From a virus, in the IMG/VR virus record IMGVR_UViG_3300017750_000066, positions 1 through 29,349 of that record: a stretch of 29,349 nt of DNA; one strand, 5' to 3'. Positions within the stretch are counted from its first letter, which is position 1, and each line of letters starts with the position of its first letter. Shown here in pieces: positions 17,381 through 23,805 of the stretch. A program made the position numbers and the translations under genes. The notes under the pieces are model-generated. The model saw only the letters and a list, made by a program, of their open reading frames with translations, was not told where the DNA came from and made no database searches.

Positions 17381-17662
17381 TTATTTTTTCTTTTGGTAAT
17401 TACGCGAACGGTTCTTGCTTGAACTCTCTATACGTAATCCGTCTTTATTCTTGCCCCCTTTTACTAGAGCTTTCTTGTGACTAACATCTTTGCCTTCACG
17501 TTTGTCTGCCTTGCCGTTTTTGTTACGGTCTACACCTTCGCGGTCTACCTTGCGGCGCGCGCGTTGGCGTTCCATCCTACGCTCAAACGTAGCAGACCCA
17601 ACAGGTGCGTTAACTTGTTTCTTTCGTTTGGCTTTTTTGGCTCGTTTTTTATTTTCACTCAT
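17381..17662 (-). CDS. Small very basic protein with HNH-like C-terminus, 93 aa
   Basis: Almost half the residues are Lys or Arg. The N-terminal half is a basic helix (MSENKKRAKKAKRKKQ, then ERRMERQRARRKVDREG). The C-terminal half reads KDVSHKKALVKGGKNKDG then LRIESSSKNRSRNY, which resembles the DH-x-PL-x-x-GG-x-N...NR core of phage HNH-type proteins, with Ser where the usual Asp precedes His. It is probably DNA- or RNA-binding; catalysis is doubtful. I chose ATG at 17662 because it overlaps the upstream TGA (ATGA); an upstream in-frame codon would add eight residues lying inside the nuclease gene. The stop is directly followed by a palindrome. Confidence 0.75.
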   Translation of the reverse strand: MSENKKRAKKAKRKKQVNAPVGSATFERRMERQRARRKVDREGVDRNKNGKADKREGKDVSHKKALVKGGKNKDGLRIESSSKNRSRNYQKKK

Positions 17663-18330
17663 GCGTTCGCTCCGTTGTGGACACATTCAACTACAGGACA
17701 GTGGCGTCTGCATAACCCGCTAGGACGTGCGTTCCACACATCGTTATCAGCGGCGGTTTTCATGTGGTTATATTTACCCAACCACTTGCGCCAAAGCTGT
17801 TCGCTATCATACTCCATGTAGGTATCTTTTACCAAGTCTTTAGTTATGACAAACAACAGCCCCGCCCTTATCTTTTTTACTTCGGGGTAATGCGCGAACA
17901 CGGACAAAGCCATAAGTTCTAGTTGTCCTTTGTCAGCGTACTTTGCAGACTTACCTGTCTTGTAGTCAATCACCCATGCAAGATCACCATCTAAGATGAT
18001 AAGGTCAGCTATGCCACGGAACCAAACTTCAGGGGCGTAAAACCCGCAGGGTTCTAGGTTTTCGGTAACTCCTAACTTTTCTTCGCACAGTTTTCGCCCC
18101 TGTCTATTTTTTAAAGACGTGAGTGCGGCACGTGCGAACGTAAATTGTTTAGGTACAGGTACGTCCTTACCTACAAAGTCCTCGGCCATGTTATGAAACG
18201 CCGTGCCATACAACGTAGCCTCAGTCTCCTTGAAAGGATGTTCTTTGAGTATCTTCTCATGGTAAAACTGTTTAGGACATTGCTCAAAGGCTTTGATCCT
18301 GCTGAACGACCACGGCGCAACTTTTACCAT
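17659..18330 (-). CDS. RecB/Cas4-like PD-(D/E)XK nuclease, 223 aa
   Basis: Probable single-strand or end-processing DNA nuclease in phage recombination or replication. The RecB-type motifs are in order: WSFSRIKAFEQCPKQFYHE (residues 7-25), GTAFHNMAE (His46), FRGIADLI (Asp109), VIDYKTGK (Asp122, Lys124) and QLELMAL (Gln136). Four cysteines are placed as in iron-sulfur members of the Cas4/AddB group: Cys18 near the N-terminus and Cys207, Cys211, Cys216 near the C-terminus, although the C-terminal spacing (x3, x4) differs from the common C-x2-C-x5-C. The length fits Cas4-like phage nucleases. The start overlaps the previous gene by seven bases and the stop overlaps the next start (ATGA). No CRISPR array accompanies it. 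Confidence 0.88.
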   Translation of the reverse strand: MVKVAPWSFSRIKAFEQCPKQFYHEKILKEHPFKETEATLYGTAFHNMAEDFVGKDVPVPKQFTFARAALTSLKNRQGRKLCEEKLGVTENLEPCGFYAPEVWFRGIADLIILDGDLAWVIDYKTGKSAKYADKGQLELMALSVFAHYPEVKKIRAGLLFVITKDLVKDTYMEYDSEQLWRKWLGKYNHMKTAADNDVWNARPSGLCRRHCPVVECVHNGANA

Positions 18331-18548
18331 GCGTCTTTTAACTTTTGGTCTGCTATTCTTGCTAGCACTAAAGTTAATTCTTCTATGGACGCACCTATCA
18401 TAGCTAACGCCACCATCTGAGGGTCAGAATAAACAGCCACGCCAGAGTTTTTGTCGTCGTCAGACATATCGTCTAAAATTTCACGCACAAGATGCAGACG
18501 TTTAAGAGTACCGCTGTCTAACGGTTGTAAGTTAAGATTAACATTCAT
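18324..18548 (-). CDS. Small acidic helical protein, 74 aa
   Basis: Tightly packed between DNA polymerase (TAATG overlap with its stop) and the nuclease gene (7-nt overlap). The product starts MNVNLNLQPLDSGTLKRLHL, then an acidic loop DDMSDDDKNSG and a hydrophobic helix VALAMIGASIEELTLVLARI. It has no cysteines and no clear transmembrane helix. The family is unknown to me. Translational coupling to polymerase and nuclease suggests a replication accessory or inhibitor role, which is inference only. Confidence 0.75.
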   Translation of the reverse strand: MNVNLNLQPLDSGTLKRLHLVREILDDMSDDDKNSGVAVYSDPQMVALAMIGASIEELTLVLARIADQKLKDAW

Positions 18549-20395
18549 TATTCACACTCCCCGTATGATTTGCCTGTGCCACTTTCACAGGTGATAGGTA
18601 AGCCTTCGGCCCAATCAGGTTTCTGGCTCATGCAATGTTCTACATATACCCGCGCTTCAGCAACATCTGCGTCTGGCACAGCTACAACAATGCTGTCATG
18701 TACTGTTAGCACAACTTTGTATCTCTTGGCAATAAGTATCATTTGGTGGCCTATGATACAACGTGCAACAGCTTGACACACATTCTCGACTACCTTGCCA
18801 CCATATATTTTGTTAAGACCTTTACGGGTCTTATACATATATTCTGTACCGTTCTCGGTGTCGTACGCGCTTACATCGGAGTAGAACATCGGCAGTCCAG
18901 ATGGCAGTGTGATGGACTTAGCTACGCCATCGACCACAAGTACACCTTCTTTACCAAACTGTAACGTATCACCACGGGCCATGTAGTGAACCATGTTATT
19001 TGCATCCGTCCACAGTTGGCTTATGGCACCGTTCTTTTTTCGGTAGATTTGTATAATACGCCGCGCTTCATTCAAGCCCATATCGACGCCCATGCCAGCC
19101 AGTTGTGTCTGAAACTTGACCGCACCCATGCCGTAGCCAGCACCTAAAATTGTAGTCTTACCAACAAACCGCTGCGAACCTTTCACCTCGTCTGATGGCA
19201 CGTTGTATATGCTAGACGCCATGTGCTTATAAACATCGTCTCCGTTGGCGAACGCAGTGGTAAGATCGTCTTGCCCTGCCAGCCATGCAAGCACACGCGC
19301 CTCAATCTGTGAACTATCACAGTCAATCATTGTGTGACCTTCGGGTGCGATAATGCTCCGCTTTAACTTCTTACCGTTGGCTCCACGGCTCGGCAGGTTT
19401 TGCAGGTTAATCTTATCGTCACCACCCCACCTACCTGTATGCGCTGCATAATATCTTACAGGTACGGGAAGATTGCCGCGAGCAGCAATGTCTATAAATC
19501 TTTGTGTGCGAGTTTCTTCAAGAGTAGACTTCGTGCCTATACGTGCTGCAGCCAAAGCCTGAACACGTGCGTCAGGGTCATCTAGTAACTTCTTAAACCC
19601 ATCGTCGTTCTTGGCAAACGCAAAAGTCTCTTTACCAGTGGTGGGGCTAATCTTCATAGGCGGCACAACACCTAGTCCCTTTAACACTTCGGCAAACTTA
19701 GGATTACTCATTAATTCTTTTTTATCTATGTTTGCTTCTCTCAGCAACTCGACCTTACGCGCCTTGACATCTTCTAGGTGCGAACGCAGTAGCTTAACGT
19801 CTAACCCCAACGTAGGTTCGGTATACATACGCAAGGTCAGGTCGATCAGCTTTAATTCTTCGGGGGGAAACCTGCACCCTGTCATTACGCCGCTTGCCAT
19901 AATGTTAAACAGTTGATGCGTTAACTCTACGTCATTTATGCAGTAGTCACCGTACGCGCTTAATTCTTCCTCTGAAAAATCTGCGCGGCGTTTACCTTTT
20001 GCGTCGAGAACTTCTGTCCCTTTAACACCAATATTGTACCTCTGAGATAACGCAGCGAGACTTCCGCCAGCTTCAGTCCCATGTAAGGCACGGGCAATAC
20101 ACAAAGTATCGGTATACATGCGAGGACGAATATCAAAACACCAATTAAGAATGGCACCATCAAACATAGTGTTATGGCAAAGAAGACTAGCCTCTTGCCA
20201 AGCGAAGTTCTGGGATAGGTATCTCTTAATCTGTTTATGCGTTCCACTAGCCCACTCCGTGTCTTCGTTGTTGAGTTTGATGCCCACGCCGATCACCTCA
20301 AAACGAGGGTCACGAACGTAGGCTTCTGTGGTCATCTTACGCAAAGAAAACTCTTGGTCGTAAAATGTTTCAAAGTCTAAAGTTATAAGGTCCAC
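18548..20395 (-). CDS. polA: Family A DNA polymerase with 3'-5' exonuclease, 615 aa
   Basis: Replicative phage polymerase. The exonuclease domain shows Exo I LDFET (Asp7, Glu9), Exo II CHNTMFD (Asn75, Asp79) and Exo III YCINDVE (Tyr151, Asp155). The polymerase domain shows TGRWGG and NLQNLPS (about 320-336), motif A IDCDSSQIEAR (Asp360), motif B RFVGKTTILGAGYG (Arg409, Lys413, Tyr421) and motif C TVHDS (Asp567). There is no 5'-3' exonuclease domain, as usual in phages. Aligned on motif B, the position equal to E. coli Phe762 is Leu417. The start is GTG, overlapping the TAG of the upstream gene (TAGTG). It lies in a coupled operon with the RecB-like nuclease. Confidence 0.96.
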   Translation of the reverse strand: MDLITLDFETFYDQEFSLRKMTTEAYVRDPRFEVIGVGIKLNNEDTEWASGTHKQIKRYLSQNFAWQEASLLCHNTMFDGAILNWCFDIRPRMYTDTLCIARALHGTEAGGSLAALSQRYNIGVKGTEVLDAKGKRRADFSEEELSAYGDYCINDVELTHQLFNIMASGVMTGCRFPPEELKLIDLTLRMYTEPTLGLDVKLLRSHLEDVKARKVELLREANIDKKELMSNPKFAEVLKGLGVVPPMKISPTTGKETFAFAKNDDGFKKLLDDPDARVQALAAARIGTKSTLEETRTQRFIDIAARGNLPVPVRYYAAHTGRWGGDDKINLQNLPSRGANGKKLKRSIIAPEGHTMIDCDSSQIEARVLAWLAGQDDLTTAFANGDDVYKHMASSIYNVPSDEVKGSQRFVGKTTILGAGYGMGAVKFQTQLAGMGVDMGLNEARRIIQIYRKKNGAISQLWTDANNMVHYMARGDTLQFGKEGVLVVDGVAKSITLPSGLPMFYSDVSAYDTENGTEYMYKTRKGLNKIYGGKVVENVCQAVARCIIGHQMILIAKRYKVVLTVHDSIVVAVPDADVAEARVYVEHCMSQKPDWAEGLPITCESGTGKSYGECE

Positions 20396-20871
20396 TATTC
20401 ACGGACCTTTGCAATTAACTCCCCACCACATGCCAGATACCCGCATGCGTCTATCCAGTTATCTATATTATCGGGGTTAGATTTGAGACGCGCAATTTTT
20501 AGCAGGGCCATCATAACTGAAACATCTAGGGGGCTGATGGTGCTTTCGGTGTACTGCGTCCACAACTCCGCTATCTCTCTAAAGTTGTCTTCCATATCAC
20601 CATGTGTAGCTGCGCGATCTACGCTTACGTATTTGTCAGCTTCTGTTAAAATTTCGGAACGTGTCCACGTGTCAGCATACTCCGCATTTCCCCTAGAGTA
20701 TATTTCTGTATTGTACTCGGGTTCAGTCTGCCCCGCGTTAAACTCTTTGCGTACCTTCCACACGTGTGCAGGGGAACACCCAAGCTTGTTGGCTATTTCC
20801 TTGTTAGTTTTTTGAGTGGTCAATAACAGTTTTGCGATCTTATCAGCCTTGCTTTGTTTCTTTTTAGCCAT
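20395..20871 (-). CDS. HTH plus DUF6378-like (possibly MazG-like) protein, 158 aa
   Basis: Two parts are visible. Residues about 8-46 form a helix-turn-helix (TNKEIANKLGCSPAHVWKVR). Residues about 82-156 contain VDRAATHGDMEDNFREIAEL, then SPLDVSVMMALLKIARLKSN and NIDNWIDACGYLACGGEL, which I recognise as the phage DUF6378 family. The all-helical pattern, with acidic residues on successive helices (Glu/Asp in EDNFREI, DNWIDACGY), resembles all-alpha nucleotide pyrophosphohydrolases of the MazG type, so dNTP pool cleaning is possible but unproven. The start has the strong site GGAGAACCACA. The stop overlaps the GTG start of DNA polymerase, so both proteins are made together. Confidence 0.82.
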   Translation of the reverse strand: MAKKKQSKADKIAKLLLTTQKTNKEIANKLGCSPAHVWKVRKEFNAGQTEPEYNTEIYSRGNAEYADTWTRSEILTEADKYVSVDRAATHGDMEDNFREIAELWTQYTESTISPLDVSVMMALLKIARLKSNPDNIDNWIDACGYLACGGELIAKVRE

Positions 20872-20883
20872 TGTGGTTCTCCA

Positions 20884-21072
20884 TTATTTTTTCTTGTCTT
20901 GCTTACTCAAGTGCTCTGCTTCTGCGCTGGCTTGTCCTAGAGCTTCTATAAGAAGTGTGCAGTCGTCAGCACTAATTTCAAACGGTCCTTGTGGGTAGTC
21001 TATCTGTGCCTTCCACTCCCCGTTGTGTTTTACTATGGCAATGGAATTAATAATGTTTTTAACTTTATCCAT
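20884..21072 (-). CDS. Small hypothetical protein, 62 aa
   Basis: An acidic and lysine-rich small protein: MDKVKNIINSIAIVKHNGEW, then KAQIDYPQGPFEISADDCTL and a helix LLIEALGQASAEAEHL ending KQDKKK. The strand-strand-helix pattern suggests a small alpha/beta fold. The start overlaps the stop of the upstream gene by eight bases, with AGGGG just before the ATG. The family is not recognised. It sits in the run of small coupled genes upstream of polymerase, a typical place for host-takeover proteins, but nothing in it proves such a role. Confidence 0.65.
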   Translation of the reverse strand: MDKVKNIINSIAIVKHNGEWKAQIDYPQGPFEISADDCTLLIEALGQASAEAEHLSKQDKKK

Positions 21073-21364
21073 ACCCCTGATTACTCCCCTTAAATTTTAT
21101 CTGATACCGATTTGACTTAGCTATAACCTCTTCCACAGATATACTTGTGATGCGTGAGGCTTCTGCCAGACTAAATCCTTGCTCCGCTAAACGTAGCAAA
21201 CGTTGCGCGGGTTTTGATCTTTCAATCTCCGACATGCGAGGCTTACCGTTGCTTCTAACGTGTTCTTGCACGATCCCATAATTTAAGGAACGCCCCCCGC
21301 ATTTGGCGATCATCTGTTTGTTTTCAATCAAGGCCAACGCCTTCATCTTTTCTAGTTCCGTCAA
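21065..21364 (-). CDS. Small helix-turn-helix-like protein, 99 aa, TTG start
   Basis: Residues about 55-85 (RLAEQGFSLAEASRITSISV, then EEVIAKSNRY) form a helix-turn-helix of the kind seen in small phage regulators. The N-terminal part has ENKQMIAKCGGRSLNYGIVQ, where the basic Gly-Gly-Arg could bind DNA. The start is TTG at 21364, chosen because AGGAGGGGACA stands six bases before it; the first in-frame ATG (21346) has no such site. It overlaps the upstream coiled-coil gene by 41 bases, a large overlap for this cluster. Confidence 0.65.
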   Translation of the reverse strand: MTELEKMKALALIENKQMIAKCGGRSLNYGIVQEHVRSNGKPRMSEIERSKPAQRLLRLAEQGFSLAEASRITSISVEEVIAKSNRYQIKFKGSNQGYG

Positions 21365-21512
21365 TGTCCCCTCCTAGTTTCTTTTTACCTGTAACGTACA
21401 AAACAAATAACTGCTGCGTCATCTGTTCTAATTCTCTCCGCAACTCGCGGTTCTCCGCGCAGACACGTTCGTACTCATGGCGGTTAATCATATTAAAGCT
21501 CCACTTTGTCAT
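21324..21512 (-). CDS. Small coiled-coil protein, 62 aa
   Basis: The product contains a heptad-like helix (YERVCAENRELRRELEQMTQ, continuing QLFVLYVTG) and a short glycine/acidic tail. The ATG overlaps the upstream TGA (ATGA), which supports start and reality; another in-frame ATG seven codons in begins MINRHEYERV. It is likely a dimeric helix, function unknown. The 3' end overlaps the start of the next gene by 41 nt in another frame. Confidence 0.6.
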   Translation of the reverse strand: MTKWSFNMINRHEYERVCAENRELRRELEQMTQQLFVLYVTGKKKLGGDIDGTRKDEGVGLD

Positions 21513-21793
21513 ATCTTCTTATGCTCAAAGACAAACTCGTCGTGAAGAGTTCGGCACGTAAGATACCCGTCTCGTTTAAGTTCCTTTAACATTTGATGTG
21601 CTGCGCCTTCCTTCAACTTCATGCGCTTTGCAAGGTCAGATACCGTCCAAGCCTCGCGGGTCTTCAACACGTCAAACACCACGGCTCGTAAGTCTACTTT
21701 ACCTTTGTAGTTTCGTCCGTTTATGGCCGAGTTAGGCTGCAGGTTTAACCGCATATGTTCGTTCTCTATCGCTGCCATTTGCTTTGGGGTCAT
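21509..21793 (-). CDS. Winged helix-turn-helix protein, 94 aa
   Basis: The C-terminal half is a winged helix: VFDVLKTREAWTVSDLAKRM, then KLKEGAAHQMLKELKRDGYL and a beta wing TCRTLHDEFVFEH, as in MarR/ArsR-like or replication-initiator-type domains. The N-terminal half (MTPKQMAAIENEHMRLNLQ, then NGRNYKGKVDLR) is helical and polar. I chose ATG at 21793 because it overlaps the upstream TGA (ATGA); the longer form from 21808 would add five residues inside the previous gene. It is probably a DNA-binding regulator of phage or host genes. Confidence 0.8.
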   Translation of the reverse strand: MTPKQMAAIENEHMRLNLQPNSAINGRNYKGKVDLRAVVFDVLKTREAWTVSDLAKRMKLKEGAAHQMLKELKRDGYLTCRTLHDEFVFEHKKI

Positions 21794-22089
21794 ATATTCT
21801 TGCCCCACGCACGTAGGTCACTAACGTAACGTGTTAGTTCTTCCCGCGCTGCAAACAAGTTATTGGCTGCGTTCGGCATCGGGTCTTTTGCACGTGCTTT
21901 GTCCCCCCACATATCCACCTGTTGTTTCAAAAACTTCAACTCTGATTGCTGTGCGGGTGTCAGCTTGCTTTGTTCTCTCTCCATAATTTGTACCTTTTGG
22001 TTTCGGATTAACTCTTGCTGCTGTTCCAACTCAAGGAACTGCCTGTCCAAGTCGCTATGCTGTGGGAAGCCTACTATGTTATCATCCAT
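21790..22089 (-). CDS. Glutamine-rich coiled-coil protein, 99 aa
   Basis: The protein starts MDDNIVGFPQHSDLDRQFLE and continues as a long Gln/Glu/Lys-rich helix (LEQQQELIRNQKVQIMEREQ, later LKFLKQQVDMWGDKARAKD), most likely a coiled coil, ending with a second helix. The start ATG at 22089 follows GGAGGTGAAC, an ideal Shine-Dalgarno sequence; the longer TTG-initiated form would begin inside that site and is rejected. The stop overlaps the next start by ATGA. Function unknown; it could oligomerise or scaffold the small HTH protein encoded next. Confidence 0.72.
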   Translation of the reverse strand: MDDNIVGFPQHSDLDRQFLELEQQQELIRNQKVQIMEREQSKLTPAQQSELKFLKQQVDMWGDKARAKDPMPNAANNLFAAREELTRYVSDLRAWGKNI

Positions 22090-22103
22090 GTTCACCTCCA
22101 AAA

Positions 22104-22259
22104 TTAGGTGCCCCGTGCTATCACACAGGGACTAACCGTATCGTGGTTTCTGCCGACAAGATCACAAGGAAGAAAGGTGTGTGCTGCCATCGCTGCCAAC
22201 ACGGAGTTTCCCTGCTCTTGCTGCTGTGGTTTATGCGGAACCATGCCAAACGCGCCCAC
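22104..22259 (-). CDS. Possible small protein, 51 aa
   Basis: This fills the gap between the VRR nuclease and the coiled-coil gene. The frame opens after a TGA just before GTG at 22259 and ends at TAA (22104-22106), 14 nt before the next start. The product begins MGAFGMVPHKPQQQEQGNSV and continues LAAMAAHTFLPCDLVGRNHD, with two Cys and three His. An internal ATG at 22244 would give 46 residues. No good ribosome binding site precedes either start, which lowers confidence. Without it, 189 nt would be empty in a cluster that otherwise has almost no gaps. Confidence 0.42.
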   Translation of the reverse strand: MGAFGMVPHKPQQQEQGNSVLAAMAAHTFLPCDLVGRNHDTVSPCVIARGT

Positions 22260-22278
22260 TCACAGCTTGGGTATCTAA

Positions 22279-22578
22279 TCACAACGCGGGTTTACCGCAG
22301 TCCATAAGTTCATCTCTTACTGTGTGCATATTGCCCTCGTTAACAACTAAATCTAAGCCCCCTGCGTCACGTATCTGTTTGAGGTTTTTGTCTTGCAGGG
22401 GTGTAGGTTTGTTTTTACCAGCCTTACATTCTATCCCAAAGAACACGCCGTGGTAACAGCCTACTACGTCAGGCACACCGCTTTGACCGTAGCCACCTGT
22501 TACAGGGTAAAAGTAGTATGCGCCGAGTTGTTTTAATTGTGCAATCACAACCTTTTTAACTTTTGCTTCGGGTGTCAT
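22279..22578 (-). CDS. VRR-NUC nuclease, 99 aa
   Basis: A minimal PD-(D/E)XK nuclease of the VRR-NUC family, expected to cut branched or flap DNA as a virus-type Holliday-junction-like or replication-repair enzyme. Motifs: an N-terminal helix with Glu4 (TPEAKVKKVVIAQLK), GVPDVVG (Asp37), FFGIECKAGKNKPTPLQ (Glu50, Lys52, Gln62), and LVVNEGN. The length of about 100 aa is the usual stand-alone size. ATG follows CGGAGAACAAC. Its 71-nt upstream gap holds a palindrome copy and a separate hairpin. Confidence 0.9.
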   Translation of the reverse strand: MTPEAKVKKVVIAQLKQLGAYYFYPVTGGYGQSGVPDVVGCYHGVFFGIECKAGKNKPTPLQDKNLKQIRDAGGLDLVVNEGNMHTVRDELMDCGKPAL

Positions 22579-22599
22579 GTTGTTCTCCGTCGATACCAG

Positions 22600-22627
22600 T
22601 GGTGAGGCAGTATTACCCGCCCCACCA
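22600..22627 (-). other. Leader hairpin upstream of the VRR nuclease
   Basis: Arms 22600-22608 and 22619-22627 can pair as nine base pairs in the - strand RNA (one G-U), with a 10-nt loop. It lies between palindrome copy 2 and the ribosome binding site, in the only palindrome leader that is long (52 nt). No U tract follows, so a terminator is unlikely. Confidence 0.35.
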
Positions 22628-22630
22628 GTT

Positions 22631-22648
22631 TTCGGGCAGCTGCCCGAA
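22631..22648. repeat. Start-associated palindrome, copy 2 (before VRR nuclease)
   Basis: Perfect TTCGGGCAGCTGCCCGAA. It directly follows the TAA of the 82-aa gene on the - strand. The VRR start is 52 nt further on, the longest spacing of all copies. Confidence 0.95.
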
Positions 22649-22897
22649 TTAGTATACCCAATAACTATTTGGTCCCATCCGACTACCTACCTTGTCAACC
22701 TCACAAGTTGGTGGTGGCAACGACAGCATGGTTAACACAGACAGCCGTTCTTGAACCCATTGGGGTAGTTCATCCACAGAATTATAATAGCTATATAACT
22801 CTCCGTCAACCCTATCTATGCCTAAAGTTGACACATAAACACCTTTACTGTCTTGTGATATGCGAATGTGATATACAATGTCTTTACAAGCACTCAC
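22649..22897 (-). CDS. Small hypothetical protein, 82 aa
   Basis: The start is GTG overlapping the TGA of the upstream gene (GTGA), so it is translationally coupled. The product shows alternating strands (DIVYHIRISQDSKGVYVST, then LGIDRVDGELYSYYNSVDEL) followed by a short helix WVQERLSVLTML and a Pro/Cys tail ending NSYWVY. A small beta-rich fold is likely. The family is not recognised. The TAA stop is immediately followed by palindrome copy 2. Confidence 0.68.
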   Translation of the reverse strand: MSACKDIVYHIRISQDSKGVYVSTLGIDRVDGELYSYYNSVDELPQWVQERLSVLTMLSLPPPTCEVDKVGSRMGPNSYWVY

Positions 22898-23805
22898 GTG
22901 GTAACATCTTCCTCGTAGAAGTAAAACGTGGTGTCATCGACCTTGTACCCAGCGCCTTCGACAAACTGTCCCGCTTCACACATAGACATGACTGCGACCT
23001 GTCCTTGTAATTCCTCGGGAGCATCGGCAGCGTCCCATGTAGCTACGTGTTCGCTATTAACATCAAGGTAGCTAGTTAACACATCGTCTACACGTGCCAC
23101 GTCCACCCGCTGTTTACCAAACTTTTCGTAGATGCGAACAAACCTCATGGGTAGCTTATCTGTTTGCAACCTATTATTTTCTTTTGCGGCAGACAGCATG
23201 GTTTTTATATCTGCGTTCAACTCAAGATCAGGGAACACGTGTCCTGCCGACAAAAGCCCTGCCAGTGCATCTTGCATACGACCTGTTGCCGTGCCGTAGT
23301 ACTCTAGGCCCAGCTTTTTCAACGCATTTAGATATGCTTGCCTCGCATCCCCACGCAATTCCATAACAGGTTCACGCACCTTTGACTTCAACGCGGCTGC
23401 TATCTCTGCAGATGTGTAGTTGCGAAGTTCTGACTTGGCAGCTTTGAGGGCTATATCCGCATGTTTTGCCATACGCATGTGAAACTGCCTGTTTTCAGTA
23501 TTGTATTTGCAGTTACGTATAGAACGAGAATACACCACATATTTACTAGGGCCGCTCTTGCTGCTCTGGAAATCGCCGTAGCCAATCCAGCCCATAGTCA
23601 TGTACTCACCTTCCATGTAGACCCATGCCGAGTTAGTGTCACGATATAACGTCTTAGCACCACGTATAGACCGCTCTACTTCTTTGCGAAACGTAAGTAT
23701 GCCATGTTCAGCCTTGTGGTCAAAGCCCGTACTACCGGCGTTGTCCTGCACCATTCTATTGTACTTATTCTTTGCGAACCGTACGCTTGTGTGTTTAGTG
23801 GTCAT
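22894..23805 (-). CDS. Uncharacterised phage protein, 303 aa
   Basis: The start overlaps the upstream TAA (TAATG) and the stop overlaps the next GTG. The N-terminal third contains WVYMEGEYMTMGWIGYGDFQ followed by a GP pair (residues 61-86), a motif also seen in the 341-aa neighbour. The middle (about 110-190) is helical with AKHADIALKAAKSELRNY and a possible Gly-Thr-Ala-Thr-Gly loop. The C-terminal part ends in aromatic and acidic residues (TTFYFYEEDVTT). No enzyme motif or membrane helix is visible. It is a middle member of a coupled block; an accessory or host-interaction role is only possible. Confidence 0.8.
   Translation of the reverse strand: MTTKHTSVRFAKNKYNRMVQDNAGSTGFDHKAEHGILTFRKEVERSIRGAKTLYRDTNSAWVYMEGEYMTMGWIGYGDFQSSKSGPSKYVVYSRSIRNCKYNTENRQFHMRMAKHADIALKAAKSELRNYTSAEIAAALKSKVREPVMELRGDARQAYLNALKKLGLEYYGTATGRMQDALAGLLSAGHVFPDLELNADIKTMLSAAKENNRLQTDKLPMRFVRIYEKFGKQRVDVARVDDVLTSYLDVNSEHVATWDAADAPEELQGQVAVMSMCEAGQFVEGAGYKVDDTTFYFYEEDVTT

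Noticed and set aside
19960-20247. 95-aa - strand frame with hydrophobic segments
   Set aside because: It lies entirely inside the exonuclease domain of the polymerase in another frame.
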